This document shows positions 17,772 through 25,497 of a DNA stretch of 40,026 bases, piece after piece. Source of the DNA: Clostridia bacterium (GTDB taxonomy: Bacteria > Bacillota > Clostridia > Christensenellales > CAG-314); NCBI GenBank assembly GCA_028703495.1, contig JAQVMT010000018.1:1-40026 (forward strand). The letters run 5' to 3'. Position numbers and translations under genes: made by a program. Under the pieces are notes generated by a model. That model worked only from the letters and a program-made list of their open reading frames with translations. It did not search any database and was not told the DNA's origin. Each line of letters begins with the position of its first letter. Within the stretch, counting starts at the first letter, position 1.

Positions 17772-18248
17772 TTATATCGTCCTCTCAGCCTTTTTCTTAA
17801 CAAATTCCTTCGTCTTTTGCTTTGTGAGCATATCTCGCATTTTTTGTGCCGCGCGTTCTCTCGCATTTTTAATGCGCTCGGCAAGCGGAATGCGCTTAAC
17901 CTGCGGGATAGTGTCTATTTTGTTTATGTAGTTTTTTAAGCCGATATTTACACGGTCAACGTCTTGCGATTTAAAGAACACGTGAATGTTATTTGTATCG
18001 ACGTTGCGCTTGAGTGCAAAATCTACACCGTAGCGCTTTAACTCGCGCCGGAACACCTTGAGGTCTGCTTGGTCGATAGCAACATCTTCAAGCTGTCTGT
18101 TCTGCTCGTTGAGCCTCGCAAGGCTCTGCTCTCCGTGTTTAACTCCACTATCACGCTGCGATAAAAAACTCCGCACAATCTTAATAAGCTCTTCCATTGT
18201 CATTTTGCTTACGCTTGTGCTCAGCTCGACGGCTTTTTCCGAAATCAT
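17772..18248 (-). CDS. PcfB-family (DUF3801) conjugation accessory protein
   Basis: 158 residues, soluble and basic at the C-terminus. The central motif ELKRYGVDFALKRNVDTNNI followed by HVFFKSQDVD and KNYINK matches PcfB proteins, named from the enterococcal plasmid pCF10, where PcfB is a substrate adaptor associated with the coupling protein and relaxosome. It sits directly upstream of VirD4 with the two genes almost touching. AAGGAGG lies 7 bases before the ATG. Confidence 0.9.
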   Translation of the reverse strand: MISEKAVELSTSVSKMTMEELIKIVRSFLSQRDSGVKHGEQSLARLNEQNRQLEDVAIDQADLKVFRRELKRYGVDFALKRNVDTNNIHVFFKSQDVDRVNIGLKNYINKIDTIPQVKRIPLAERIKNARERAAQKMRDMLTKQKTKEFVKKKAERTI

Positions 18249-18259
18249 TTAAGACCTCC

Positions 18260-18694
18260 TTATATGTAAGTAAAATAAACGATAAGAATGAAAGGAAAAT
18301 ACGACACCGATATAATCGGCGCTAGTCTTATGTATTCCTTCTTCGATATGAGGTAGTAGATAGAAGAAATCACAAAGAGCATTGCATAGGCAAGGAGCGC
18401 ATAAGCTCCCCCGGTGAGTAAGGCGCAGGCGGTTATCAGTTTAATGTCTCCCCCGCCGGCTCCTGCCGTGCTTTTCGTCACGATAATTGCCGTTAGCATA
18501 ACCCCGCCGAATATAAATCCCGTTATAATGTTCTGCCACGGCAGATAGTTTATAATCATTAGCGCAAACGCTATAACGGCAATGATAATTGCATACGCAT
18601 TGCTTATCTCGCCGGTTCTCGCGTCTTGCACGCTCGCAAGCAGCAGCGCCGCGGCGATGACAGCAAGAGAGCCGTAAAATACAACATACTCCAT
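18260..18694 (-). CDS. Prepilin peptidase, A24 family (TadV/CpaA type)
   Basis: 144 residues, six hydrophobic segments. Both catalytic aspartates are visible: Asp24 in SVQDARTGEISN and Asp83 in GAGGGDIKL, the signature of the minimal A24 fold without the methylase domain. It should cleave the short leaders of the Flp-like pilin and pseudopilins upstream in this operon at the inner membrane. Its placement between the exported protein and the PcfB-VirD4 genes, rather than near the pilin genes, ties the Tad and type IV secretion halves together. The ribosome site is weak and translation may be coupled to the preceding gene. Confidence 0.94.
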   Translation of the reverse strand: MEYVVFYGSLAVIAAALLLASVQDARTGEISNAYAIIIAVIAFALMIINYLPWQNIITGFIFGGVMLTAIIVTKSTAGAGGGDIKLITACALLTGGAYALLAYAMLFVISSIYYLISKKEYIRLAPIISVSYFPFILIVYFTYI

Positions 18695-18706
18695 TGTGTA
18701 AGAGCG

Positions 18707-18994
18707 CTATAACGGCGCTAAATATCCCTTCTGCACAGCTTCTTCGATAAGCGGCGCGACTGTTTTCAGCGGGTTCGCGTACAGCTCGACGTCAGAGACT
18801 TCTTTATAGTTTTTTATCTCTCTTATGTCTATCGCGGCTTCGCATATTTTCAGCGGCGATAGCGCGTGCTCGCTGTCGATAATGCTGTATTGATACAGCA
18901 GCGGGTTTCCTTGCTTCGACAAGCTGTAAAGGTAATACATTTTTTCGCCGATAAGCAACGTGCTTAATTTTTTGTAGATTTTTATATCTGTCAT
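18707..18994 (-). CDS. Hypothetical small protein of the Tad/T4SS operon
   Basis: 95 residues, not recognised. Soluble, mixed alpha/beta in appearance (YYLYSLSKQGNPLLYQYSII at the centre), with no membrane segment or signal peptide. CGGAGC lies 7 bases before the ATG, and it fits tightly between the exported 914-residue protein and the prepilin peptidase, so it is very probably a real gene. A cytoplasmic accessory to pilus or channel assembly is possible, from position only. Confidence 0.75.
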   Translation of the reverse strand: MTDIKIYKKLSTLLIGEKMYYLYSLSKQGNPLLYQYSIIDSEHALSPLKICEAAIDIREIKNYKEVSDVELYANPLKTVAPLIEEAVQKGYLAPL

Positions 18995-19006
18995 CGTTGT
19001 GCTCCG

Positions 19007-21751
19007 TTAAGGGTTCGGTGTCACATACCAATCGTCATACATATCTCCCCGGATATATAGCGCTGTGCTGCGCATTGCCGTTGAGAGCTGTCCGGCAGGC
19101 GTCCAACAATCAAAGGCATAGACGCCAACGTAGTATTCCGAATTGTCCGGATACCATATCGGTGTAAAGTGTACGCGGTTTCCATATCTCGAATACTGAT
19201 TAACGCCAAGCGTGTAGTTGCCGTCGCTGCCGACCAACACGCGCCCGTAGGTTGTCCAATTAAACTCCGGGAACACCGTTATTGCGTGCTGTACGCTCGT
19301 AAAGTTTGTTGTTTCAGACAACACGACGTTCATATTGTCGCCGTCTCTTTCGGGTATCAGCGCGCGAGAATACATACTCGCTTCTATCGACAGCGCATAA
19401 CCTGACTTAATAACATTTGCATTGGCAGTCGGGTTTCTTTCATCCATACCGCTGCTTATAACCGGAGTGCTTGATTGTATACCCGCCTTTTCTTTTACCC
19501 AAACCCACCGATGACTTGTCGTTGACCGCGGCATTTCTACTTGCGCCGCGAAAGTGTACCAATAACTGCCCGTATCGCTCCAGTCAGAACTGCGCTGTGC
19601 GTATGTGTATTCAGCAGGCGACAATACCGAGCGCTCACCTATTTCATAGGTTGTGTAAGAAGACTGCTGATACTGATTTTTTCCAACGCTGCCGGCGGCG
19701 CGGTCGTAAACATATCCGATAGGCAATGCGCTTGTCCACGCGCTCCATTGTGTATAAACGGGCGTTCCCGGCATATAAACAAGCCTATAATATTGCTCCG
19801 TTCCGATAGAGCCGCGCGTTCCCCTGATAGTTCCGGCAAGATTGCAATCTTGTACCGTTATAAAACTATCTAAGGTTCCTTCTCGCCAACCAACATCGCC
19901 CGTTTTCCAGTATCCGTCCGGAATGCTTGTCCCTTCGTCGTGATAAGTATAGCTGTCATCTCGATAAAACAAAAACACTTCCTCTTGCCGGTGCAGGTGC
20001 CAATAGTACGACACAATACTTCCGGCAAGCACGCGCTCAACGCCGCCTTGTGTGTAATATCCGTTTGAAGTGTACGGAGCAGTAACACCTGTCGCGGCGT
20101 TATAATATGTACGCCATGCCGTGCCGTATACAGGCGTTAATACTTCAACGCGGTGCGCGCGGGAATAGTACCAATAATCTTTCCTAATTGGATATTTGCA
20201 ATACAAAAACTCTCGTGTGCGGAAAACAGGCCCCGAACCAACGATATTTATTATTTGCGTTTCCGTCGGTGCCGGTACCGTTTCACCTTCCGCAGCGATT
20301 GCTGTTTTTGTTCTCCACTCCGTGGAACTGTATATTGCCGGCTTTGTTGATTGCACTTTTTGAAATACGGTTTCCGCGTATTCCGCTACGCTTTTAAACG
20401 CTTCCTGCCACGCCGTATAGTATGTATAGCCGCTCTCGTTGTAGTCATAAACATTCGCGTTTATCGTTCCGCCGCCGACAATATTCGACCACTCCCAGTG
20501 TCCCCACTCTAAAGCGCCTGTCGTGCCGCCATAAGGCGAATGCGATGTGCTAAATGCTGTGCTATGCCAATACGGGTCTGCCGTTTCAAGTTTAGTGTCG
20601 GGCGGCTCCGTTATGGCATAGGTAGCTATATTACAAGTGACATTATCACACGACAGCTCTATACCGTCGTCTGCTTCTACGGCTACATTGCAGACGCCTA
20701 CCGTCGCCGGCGTTGTCCACTTTACATACGCGAGCTGCGATTTCTCTTTCGGCAGCAACACTTTATGTGTATATTCTGCGTCTATTCCGTTTCCCATAAT
20801 ATGAAACTTAATATCCGCTCCGTCTTTTATGTCAGCGCCTGTGTTGTTTGTTACTTTTACAGAAGTATACACTTCCGTAGAAGTGCGATATTCATAACTT
20901 GTTGGCGGCGTTTCCACTTCGGGGTCGGGCAGGTCTTCGGGGTCAACGGGCGGCTCGAAGCTCGCGCCGTTCTCGCCGAATGAAACTATACCGATACCTA
21001 AATAAGATATGACATCTTCTCTGGAGCGCCAATATATCCCCAAGTCGGGATTAGAACGGAAGCCGAGCTGCGGATGCTGGAGATAAATAGCAAGCGGCGC
21101 CTGCATACGGTATATAGACGCGAGGTAATTCTGAACGCCGGCGTTCGCCTGCGCGTATAGCGCAAGCTCTGTTGCGGTACAGGTGAGCGGCTTACCGCCG
21201 CACATTACCGCAACAATAGGCTCGATAACTACGCACAGCTTTGTTTGTACGCCGCCTATTGTTGTCCAAATAGAAGGATAGCCGCAGCCGTCGAAGTCGG
21301 AATAATTTGCACCCACTCTTGCCGCAATAGCAGTCAACGCCGAGTTTCCCGTAAAATAAGACCGTATCCAATCAATATTGCTGCCGCTTGCAAGTACAAT
21401 TGTTGGCATTTCGGCATTTACGGTAGCAGCGTAATCGCCGTAGCGCTCCGACATTTGGTTTATATTAGTTATGCCGCGATAGTAAAGCTTGCTGTGCTTC
21501 CCGAAATGATAAGTAGCCGCCCCGTAACAAGAAGAATTGAGCCAATCGAAGCTGCTGCCTATCTGCGTGCCGCTTTCTGTTACTACCGTTATTCTCGCTC
21601 CGCAAAAGCCCGGATTCCAATAAAAATTATTAACGGCGTTGCCCAAAGAGCCGCCACCGCCGCCGAGGTTTCCGGACGCGGCAAAAACGCCTGTCGGAAC
21701 AAGCGTTAATATTATTGCTATTGTTATAATTGCCGCTATAAGCCTTTTCAA
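19007..21751 (-). CDS. Large exported protein, candidate pilus-tip adhesin or surface protein
   Basis: 914 residues from a TTG start with GGAAAGGA 8 bases upstream. A clear signal peptide (MKRLIAAIITIAIILTLVPT, cleavage after GVFA) is followed by a Gly-rich ASGNLGGGGG stretch. The mature protein is rich in Tyr, Trp, Thr and Ser. An Ig-like or CARDB-like segment around 290-375 (EVYTSVKVTNNTGADIK) precedes a middle part with many W/Y motifs (WRTKTA, YTQWSAW, RSSDWSD). There is no LPXTG motif and no C-terminal membrane anchor. I do not recognise the family. Position after pilin, pseudopilin and anchored-protein genes, and before the prepilin peptidase, suggests a secreted component of the pilus or mating surface. 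Recipient recognition is speculation. Confidence 0.85.
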   Translation of the reverse strand: MKRLIAAIITIAIILTLVPTGVFAASGNLGGGGGSLGNAVNNFYWNPGFCGARITVVTESGTQIGSSFDWLNSSCYGAATYHFGKHSKLYYRGITNINQMSERYGDYAATVNAEMPTIVLASGSNIDWIRSYFTGNSALTAIAARVGANYSDFDGCGYPSIWTTIGGVQTKLCVVIEPIVAVMCGGKPLTCTATELALYAQANAGVQNYLASIYRMQAPLAIYLQHPQLGFRSNPDLGIYWRSREDVISYLGIGIVSFGENGASFEPPVDPEDLPDPEVETPPTSYEYRTSTEVYTSVKVTNNTGADIKDGADIKFHIMGNGIDAEYTHKVLLPKEKSQLAYVKWTTPATVGVCNVAVEADDGIELSCDNVTCNIATYAITEPPDTKLETADPYWHSTAFSTSHSPYGGTTGALEWGHWEWSNIVGGGTINANVYDYNESGYTYYTAWQEAFKSVAEYAETVFQKVQSTKPAIYSSTEWRTKTAIAAEGETVPAPTETQIINIVGSGPVFRTREFLYCKYPIRKDYWYYSRAHRVEVLTPVYGTAWRTYYNAATGVTAPYTSNGYYTQGGVERVLAGSIVSYYWHLHRQEEVFLFYRDDSYTYHDEGTSIPDGYWKTGDVGWREGTLDSFITVQDCNLAGTIRGTRGSIGTEQYYRLVYMPGTPVYTQWSAWTSALPIGYVYDRAAGSVGKNQYQQSSYTTYEIGERSVLSPAEYTYAQRSSDWSDTGSYWYTFAAQVEMPRSTTSHRWVWVKEKAGIQSSTPVISSGMDERNPTANANVIKSGYALSIEASMYSRALIPERDGDNMNVVLSETTNFTSVQHAITVFPEFNWTTYGRVLVGSDGNYTLGVNQYSRYGNRVHFTPIWYPDNSEYYVGVYAFDCWTPAGQLSTAMRSTALYIRGDMYDDWYVTPNP

Positions 21752-21778
21752 AGCACTTTTCCTTTCCTTGTCACATAA

Positions 21779-22381
21779 TTAACCGAAGTTTGCGCCGGGA
21801 TTTGGCTCGCCCGACGGTATTGATACATAATCTATAGTTCCCGTCACAGGCGGCAGTGTCGGGTCTTGGGTGTAATCGTAGGGCTGTTCTGTTGTGGTTG
21901 TTCCCGTTACTGCCTGCCCTGCGTCTTCTGCGGGAAGAACCACAACCGTCAGAGTTGCCTTTATTCCGTGACAGTCCGCCGTTATTACTCGCTGTCCCGT
22001 GTTTTCAAGCGAATCGACCTCGATAAGTATCTCGGTATCACTTACAACGCGCGAAGATACATAGACTATATCCCTCTCGTAGCTGCCGCGCTGCGGAATC
22101 TTCACATCCGCCGCATTCGCCCCCGACACAAATAGCCTTACCTCTGTCGGCGGGAAACCTACATATATCTCTACATAATCCTTTTCAAAAGTAAGCGTTA
22201 TGGGCTCTTTCTCTACCGCTATCGACTCAACCTCCGTCGGCTCGCCTGTTGGCTCCGAGCCGCCCGCGGCGTTACCGCCCGCGGAAACATCTTTTGCGGT
22301 TACGAAGGCAATAACGCCCCACGCGATTACGATTATCGCTATTATTGCAATTAGGATATAAATGACCTTCTTGTTTTCCAT
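21779..22381 (-). CDS. Membrane-anchored extracytoplasmic protein with Ig-like domain
   Basis: 200 residues: one N-terminal membrane helix (VIYILIAIIAIIVIAWGVIA), a Gly/Glu/Thr linker, a beta-rich domain of roughly 90 residues (about 60-150) with the look of a bacterial Ig-like fold (ITLTFEKDYVEIYVG to IKATLTVVVLP), and a Thr/Pro-rich tail. No cleavable leader or lipobox is evident. AAGGAGGG lies 5-6 bases before the ATG. Family not recognised; its place suggests an envelope-spanning support for the pilus or for the exported protein downstream. Confidence 0.8.
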   Translation of the reverse strand: MENKKVIYILIAIIAIIVIAWGVIAFVTAKDVSAGGNAAGGSEPTGEPTEVESIAVEKEPITLTFEKDYVEIYVGFPPTEVRLFVSGANAADVKIPQRGSYERDIVYVSSRVVSDTEILIEVDSLENTGQRVITADCHGIKATLTVVVLPAEDAGQAVTGTTTTEQPYDYTQDPTLPPVTGTIDYVSIPSGEPNPGANFG

Positions 22382-22474
22382 AACACCCTCCTTATTCTTG
22401 CTTCTTTCCCACCTACACTATAACATAGACACCACATTTAGTCAACATATTATTAACGGTTACTCAACACGCCA

Positions 22475-23014
22475 TTAGAATATCGGCTTATATGTTGATA
22501 TGGTTTCTTGCGGAATATTTAGCGGCAGCGTTGTTTCGTCTATGCCGAACAAAAGAACAGATACTGTGTATGTTGTTCTGAACTGTACACCCTCGCCCGG
22601 CGCTGCATCGTAGTCCGGGTTTAGCGGCGAGACAACGACATTGCTTATGCGATAATTAAGGTTTCCTGCTGCGGTATATGACACAATAGCGCCGCCCTCA
22701 TAACTCACAAGAAAGGTTTCTTCAAGCTTATCATAAACGTCGGTATCGTCTACGCTTTCGACGTATGCGCCGCCGGCCCGTTCATATAGATTCGCGGCTC
22801 CTTCTCTTACTCCTCCAAAAGCAGTTGCTGAATTGTCTATAATGGCAGTCGTGACCGCGATTTCTACGTTTTCACGCACCTTCGTTAATATGATATTCAC
22901 GCGAAACACCTCGGCAATCACCGCAAAGAGGATAAAGGAGACGAAAACTATGGCTATTGAGTAAATGCCCCAATCACCGCGCTTCGAGCGTAGCAGTTTT
23001 TTTATTATTTCCAA
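22475..23014 (-). CDS. TadE/TadF-like pseudopilin 2
   Basis: 179 residues from a TTG start at 23014, preferred over longer versions because AAGGAG lies 9 bases upstream. The N-terminus is a short basic leader (LEIIKKLLRSKRGDWG) followed by one long hydrophobic helix (IAIVFVSFILFAVIAEVFRV) and a mainly beta periplasmic-type domain. This is the layout of TadE/TadF minor pilins, with likely cleavage at the RG/DW junction by the A24 peptidase. No Glu is present at position +5 of the mature helix. The leader is identical to that of the adjacent pseudopilin, including a 38-bp perfect DNA repeat. It overlaps the upstream gene by 10 bp. Confidence 0.84.
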   Translation of the reverse strand: MEIIKKLLRSKRGDWGIYSIAIVFVSFILFAVIAEVFRVNIILTKVRENVEIAVTTAIIDNSATAFGGVREGAANLYERAGGAYVESVDDTDVYDKLEETFLVSYEGGAIVSYTAAGNLNYRISNVVVSPLNPDYDAAPGEGVQFRTTYTVSVLLFGIDETTLPLNIPQETISTYKPIF

Positions 23015-23418
23015 TACTGCTCGCTCCTTCCGAAGCACTCTGTGCTTAGTGTTATCGGAAACACCGGCACGCCGCCGTTTCCGAACTGTGTATCGAACTC
23101 GAAGCGCACGACAAACTCGCCTTCTAGCTGAATGCGGTTTGTTCCGCTGATGTAGTCAGCGGTATATGTCACTCGCGTCGGCGTTAAATTATACCGCTCT
23201 GCCATTCGTGCTAGCTCTGTTTCGGTCGCTGCATTTATCACGCCCTCGCCCTCTATGTAGTCGGTATACTCTACACAGAGCGAATTAAGCTTTTGGTACT
23301 GCATATATACCGGCAGCACCGAAACTATTACAGCGAGGACGAAAAGGACTATAAACACCGTTGCGACCGTGGTTATGCCCCAATCACCGCGCTTCGAGCG
23401 TAGCAGTTTTTTAATCAT
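23005..23418 (-). CDS. TadE/TadF-like pseudopilin 1
   Basis: 137 residues from the ATG at 23418 (MIKKLLRSKRGDWGITTV), with GGAG 10 bases upstream; a longer Arg-rich N-terminal reading is a frame artefact over the Flp-like gene. Basic leader, one long hydrophobic helix (TVFIVLFVLAVIVSVLPVYM), then a small extracytoplasmic domain with several beta segments. It is a paralogue in layout of the next gene, sharing the RSKRGDWGI leader exactly but little else. Probably a minor pilin that primes or caps the pilus. Confidence 0.84.
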   Translation of the reverse strand: MIKKLLRSKRGDWGITTVATVFIVLFVLAVIVSVLPVYMQYQKLNSLCVEYTDYIEGEGVINAATETELARMAERYNLTPTRVTYTADYISGTNRIQLEGEFVVRFEFDTQFGNGGVPVFPITLSTECFGRSEQYWK

Positions 23419-23432
23419 TGCGTCTGCTCCGC

Positions 23433-23648
23433 TTACGCGCCGAACATTGCGAGAAGTCTTTCGCCGAGCGCCGGGAATACTACGCCGGTTATAAGACCGG
23501 TTACGCCGGCGATGATAACGACGGCGAGCGCTACCGCGATAACGGCGCGCGCGGCGTCTGAGGTGTACCAATCTCCCCCGCGCGTTTCGGCGAGCTTGAT
23601 TTTTGCGATTGCTACGATTTCCTTAACCTTGTTGATTGTCTGCTTCAT
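23433..23648 (-). CDS. Flp-like major pilin candidate
   Basis: 71 residues. A basic N-terminus (MKQTINKVKEIVAIAKIKLA) leads to ETRGGDWYTSDAA and one hydrophobic helix (VIAVALAVVIIAGVTGLITG), ending with a short LGERLLAMFGA. Size and position (directly after TadC and before the pseudopilins) are those of Flp pilins. The GGDW motif recalls the RGDW leader end in the two pseudopilins, so all three may be substrates of the A24 peptidase. The helix begins with D/W rather than the classical hydrophobic residues plus Glu5, so this is a divergent Firmicutes-type pilin. AAAGGAG is well placed. Confidence 0.8.
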   Translation of the reverse strand: MKQTINKVKEIVAIAKIKLAETRGGDWYTSDAARAVIAVALAVVIIAGVTGLITGVVFPALGERLLAMFGA

Positions 23649-23673
23649 TTTTTTGCTCCTTTATAATTATTTT

Positions 23674-24537
23674 TTAAAAAAACGTCGCTAATGATGAGAG
23701 GAAATAATGACCCATACCGTAGAACATTGATACGATAATCAAGCCTACTATTGCTATGCGGTACGGATTTAAGCGCATAGCGCGGAGCTGCTCCTTCTTT
23801 TTGCGTATGTCCGTTGCGGACTTACGCAGCTCCGCTTGCAGTACCTCGAAGTATAGCCGTTGGTCCTCGCCGCGCACGACCGCTTGCAGCCCTCGCACTA
23901 TCTGCGACAGCTCCGCGCTGTTCAAGCGGTTTCCCATACGGTGTAGCGCGGTCTCGTGATGACCGGTTTTCATATCGGCTATCGTGATTGTCAGCTCTTC
24001 CGCGAGCGTATCGCTCGCTACCGTTTTATAGCTCTCTAGTATTTGCAGCACGTTGCGCGTCTGCTTTAGGTACTGCGCTATAACGGACGCAAAGTGCGGC
24101 AGCTCGTCTTGTATTTCAAGCCGGCGCTGTTCGAGCCGCTTATTTACGTAGCCTATCGTCTGCCGATAGAAGTTAATTGCCACAAACGCCGACAACAAAA
24201 TAACAATCGGCACCCAAATAGCAATTATGTTAAAGAGTAGGAACACGGCGACGGCTGAAACTATCGCCTGCGCGATATACTGCTCCGGGGTGGTTTTTAT
24301 TCCGAGAATGGTAAATTTCTTTTGCCATTCTGCCTTTGACAGCTCCGGAAGCCGTATCTGCTTCGCCACCCACACCGCGACCGGTGTTAGCGCGTCGAAC
24401 ACGCTTGACTTCTCTCGCGTCTGCGCGAGAACCGCTGTTCTCATTTTCTTCGATACGCCTATTATGTTTTGCGTCGCTATCAAATACGCGCCTATTGCAA
24501 GCAACAGAGCCGTGTATATTTGTCCAAACACGCTCAT
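23674..24537 (-). CDS. TadC-like pilus assembly membrane protein
   Basis: 287 residues with an N-terminal helix, a central hydrophobic pair (about 85-120), a cytoplasmic T2SS-F-like helical domain (DELPHFASVIAQYLKQTRNV with LQILESY, ELTITIADMKTGHH) and a C-terminal membrane helix. This is the TadC half of the TadB/TadC pair that anchors the TadA ATPase at the inner membrane. Its ATG overlaps the stop of the TadB-like gene (ATGA type) and is preceded by AAAGGAGGTG, implying translational coupling. Confidence 0.88.
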   Translation of the reverse strand: MSVFGQIYTALLLAIGAYLIATQNIIGVSKKMRTAVLAQTREKSSVFDALTPVAVWVAKQIRLPELSKAEWQKKFTILGIKTTPEQYIAQAIVSAVAVFLLFNIIAIWVPIVILLSAFVAINFYRQTIGYVNKRLEQRRLEIQDELPHFASVIAQYLKQTRNVLQILESYKTVASDTLAEELTITIADMKTGHHETALHRMGNRLNSAELSQIVRGLQAVVRGEDQRLYFEVLQAELRKSATDIRKKKEQLRAMRLNPYRIAIVGLIIVSMFYGMGHYFLSSLATFF

Positions 24538-25496
24538 TTGCGCCCACCTCCTTTAAGAGATATAGGCTCAAGCAGCTCGATAGCTTTATCTACGCCAAAC
24601 ATAATTGCTAGAACCATTGCGGCAATAAGTATTTTCCCGAACACGGTTGTTGTCATTGCGCCGAACATTGTGGGTATTAAAACCGACATTGCAGGCGGCA
24701 CTATGCCGCCGATGAAGGCGAGCACCAAAAAGTCGGTAAACGGTTGTCTCATAAGAGTGTCAACCTCGCCTTGAATATCCTTGACGTCCGAAAACTTCGA
24801 TATTATCGGATATAAGCCGTATTTAAGCTGCGTGTTTGCTATGCACCGGCGCAGCGTGCGCACCCACTCTTGAAATATCTCGTTGTCGTTTGTCGCCGAA
24901 AGGTTAATAAGCGCGTCATCGACGCTAGGGTTAAGGCAGCGCACCTCGTATACAAAGCGCGTAAAGTCGCTTTTTATCGGCTCGCTCATATATTCGAGGT
25001 TGCTTTCAACGGAGCTTACTATATCCTCTGTGCGGATATATGAAGCGGTTACGCCGTTGAGCGTCGCTTCAAGCTCTGCGATGAGATACTTACGGTTTTT
25101 ATAACTTGTTGCCTTAAAGAGCCATAGCGGGATAAGCCGTCCGCAGGCGTACAATACCGGAGCCAATATGTAGTTGCGCATAAGCAGCGCGATAACAAAG
25201 AGCGCAAACCCGCACCAAAAGCACCGGCGCTTAACCTTCTTGAGCCTGCCGCCCGAAACATTATCCTCAACATATTTCATATTCGAGGTTATAATGTTCT
25301 GCCGCTTCTTTTCTAGCTTCAGCGCGGCATAGTCGCTAAAGGTCTTTTTGCGCTGCCGCGGCGTAACGTTAATGAGCTTGTAAAACGCACGTTTTATTGA
25401 ACGAAGCGATATAAACGGCGATTTCATAGCGATACTCGCTATTAGCAATAAGCCTATCAACAGCAGCGCGAGCGCTATATAGTCTGTTGTTTTCAA
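24534..25496 (-). CDS. TadB-like pilus assembly membrane protein
   Basis: 320 residues from a TTG start 2 bases after the TadA stop codon. N-terminal membrane helix (IALALLLIGLLLIASIAM), a second hydrophobic hairpin near 95-130, the F-domain helical bundle (LEATLNGVTASYIRTEDIV to SATNDNEIFQEWV) and two C-terminal helices. Weak motif conservation but correct size, topology and order (TadA-TadB-TadC). It should form the inner-membrane platform with TadC. Confidence 0.87.
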   Translation of the reverse strand: MKTTDYIALALLLIGLLLIASIAMKSPFISLRSIKRAFYKLINVTPRQRKKTFSDYAALKLEKKRQNIITSNMKYVEDNVSGGRLKKVKRRCFWCGFALFVIALLMRNYILAPVLYACGRLIPLWLFKATSYKNRKYLIAELEATLNGVTASYIRTEDIVSSVESNLEYMSEPIKSDFTRFVYEVRCLNPSVDDALINLSATNDNEIFQEWVRTLRRCIANTQLKYGLYPIISKFSDVKDIQGEVDTLMRQPFTDFLVLAFIGGIVPPAMSVLIPTMFGAMTTTVFGKILIAAMVLAIMFGVDKAIELLEPISLKGGGRK

Positions 25497-25497
25497 G

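Noticed and set aside
23419-23571. Arg-rich 51-residue N-terminal extension of pseudopilin 1
   Set aside because: It is the shifted reading of the Flp-like pilin gene; the internal ATG has its own ribosome site and a proper prepilin leader.
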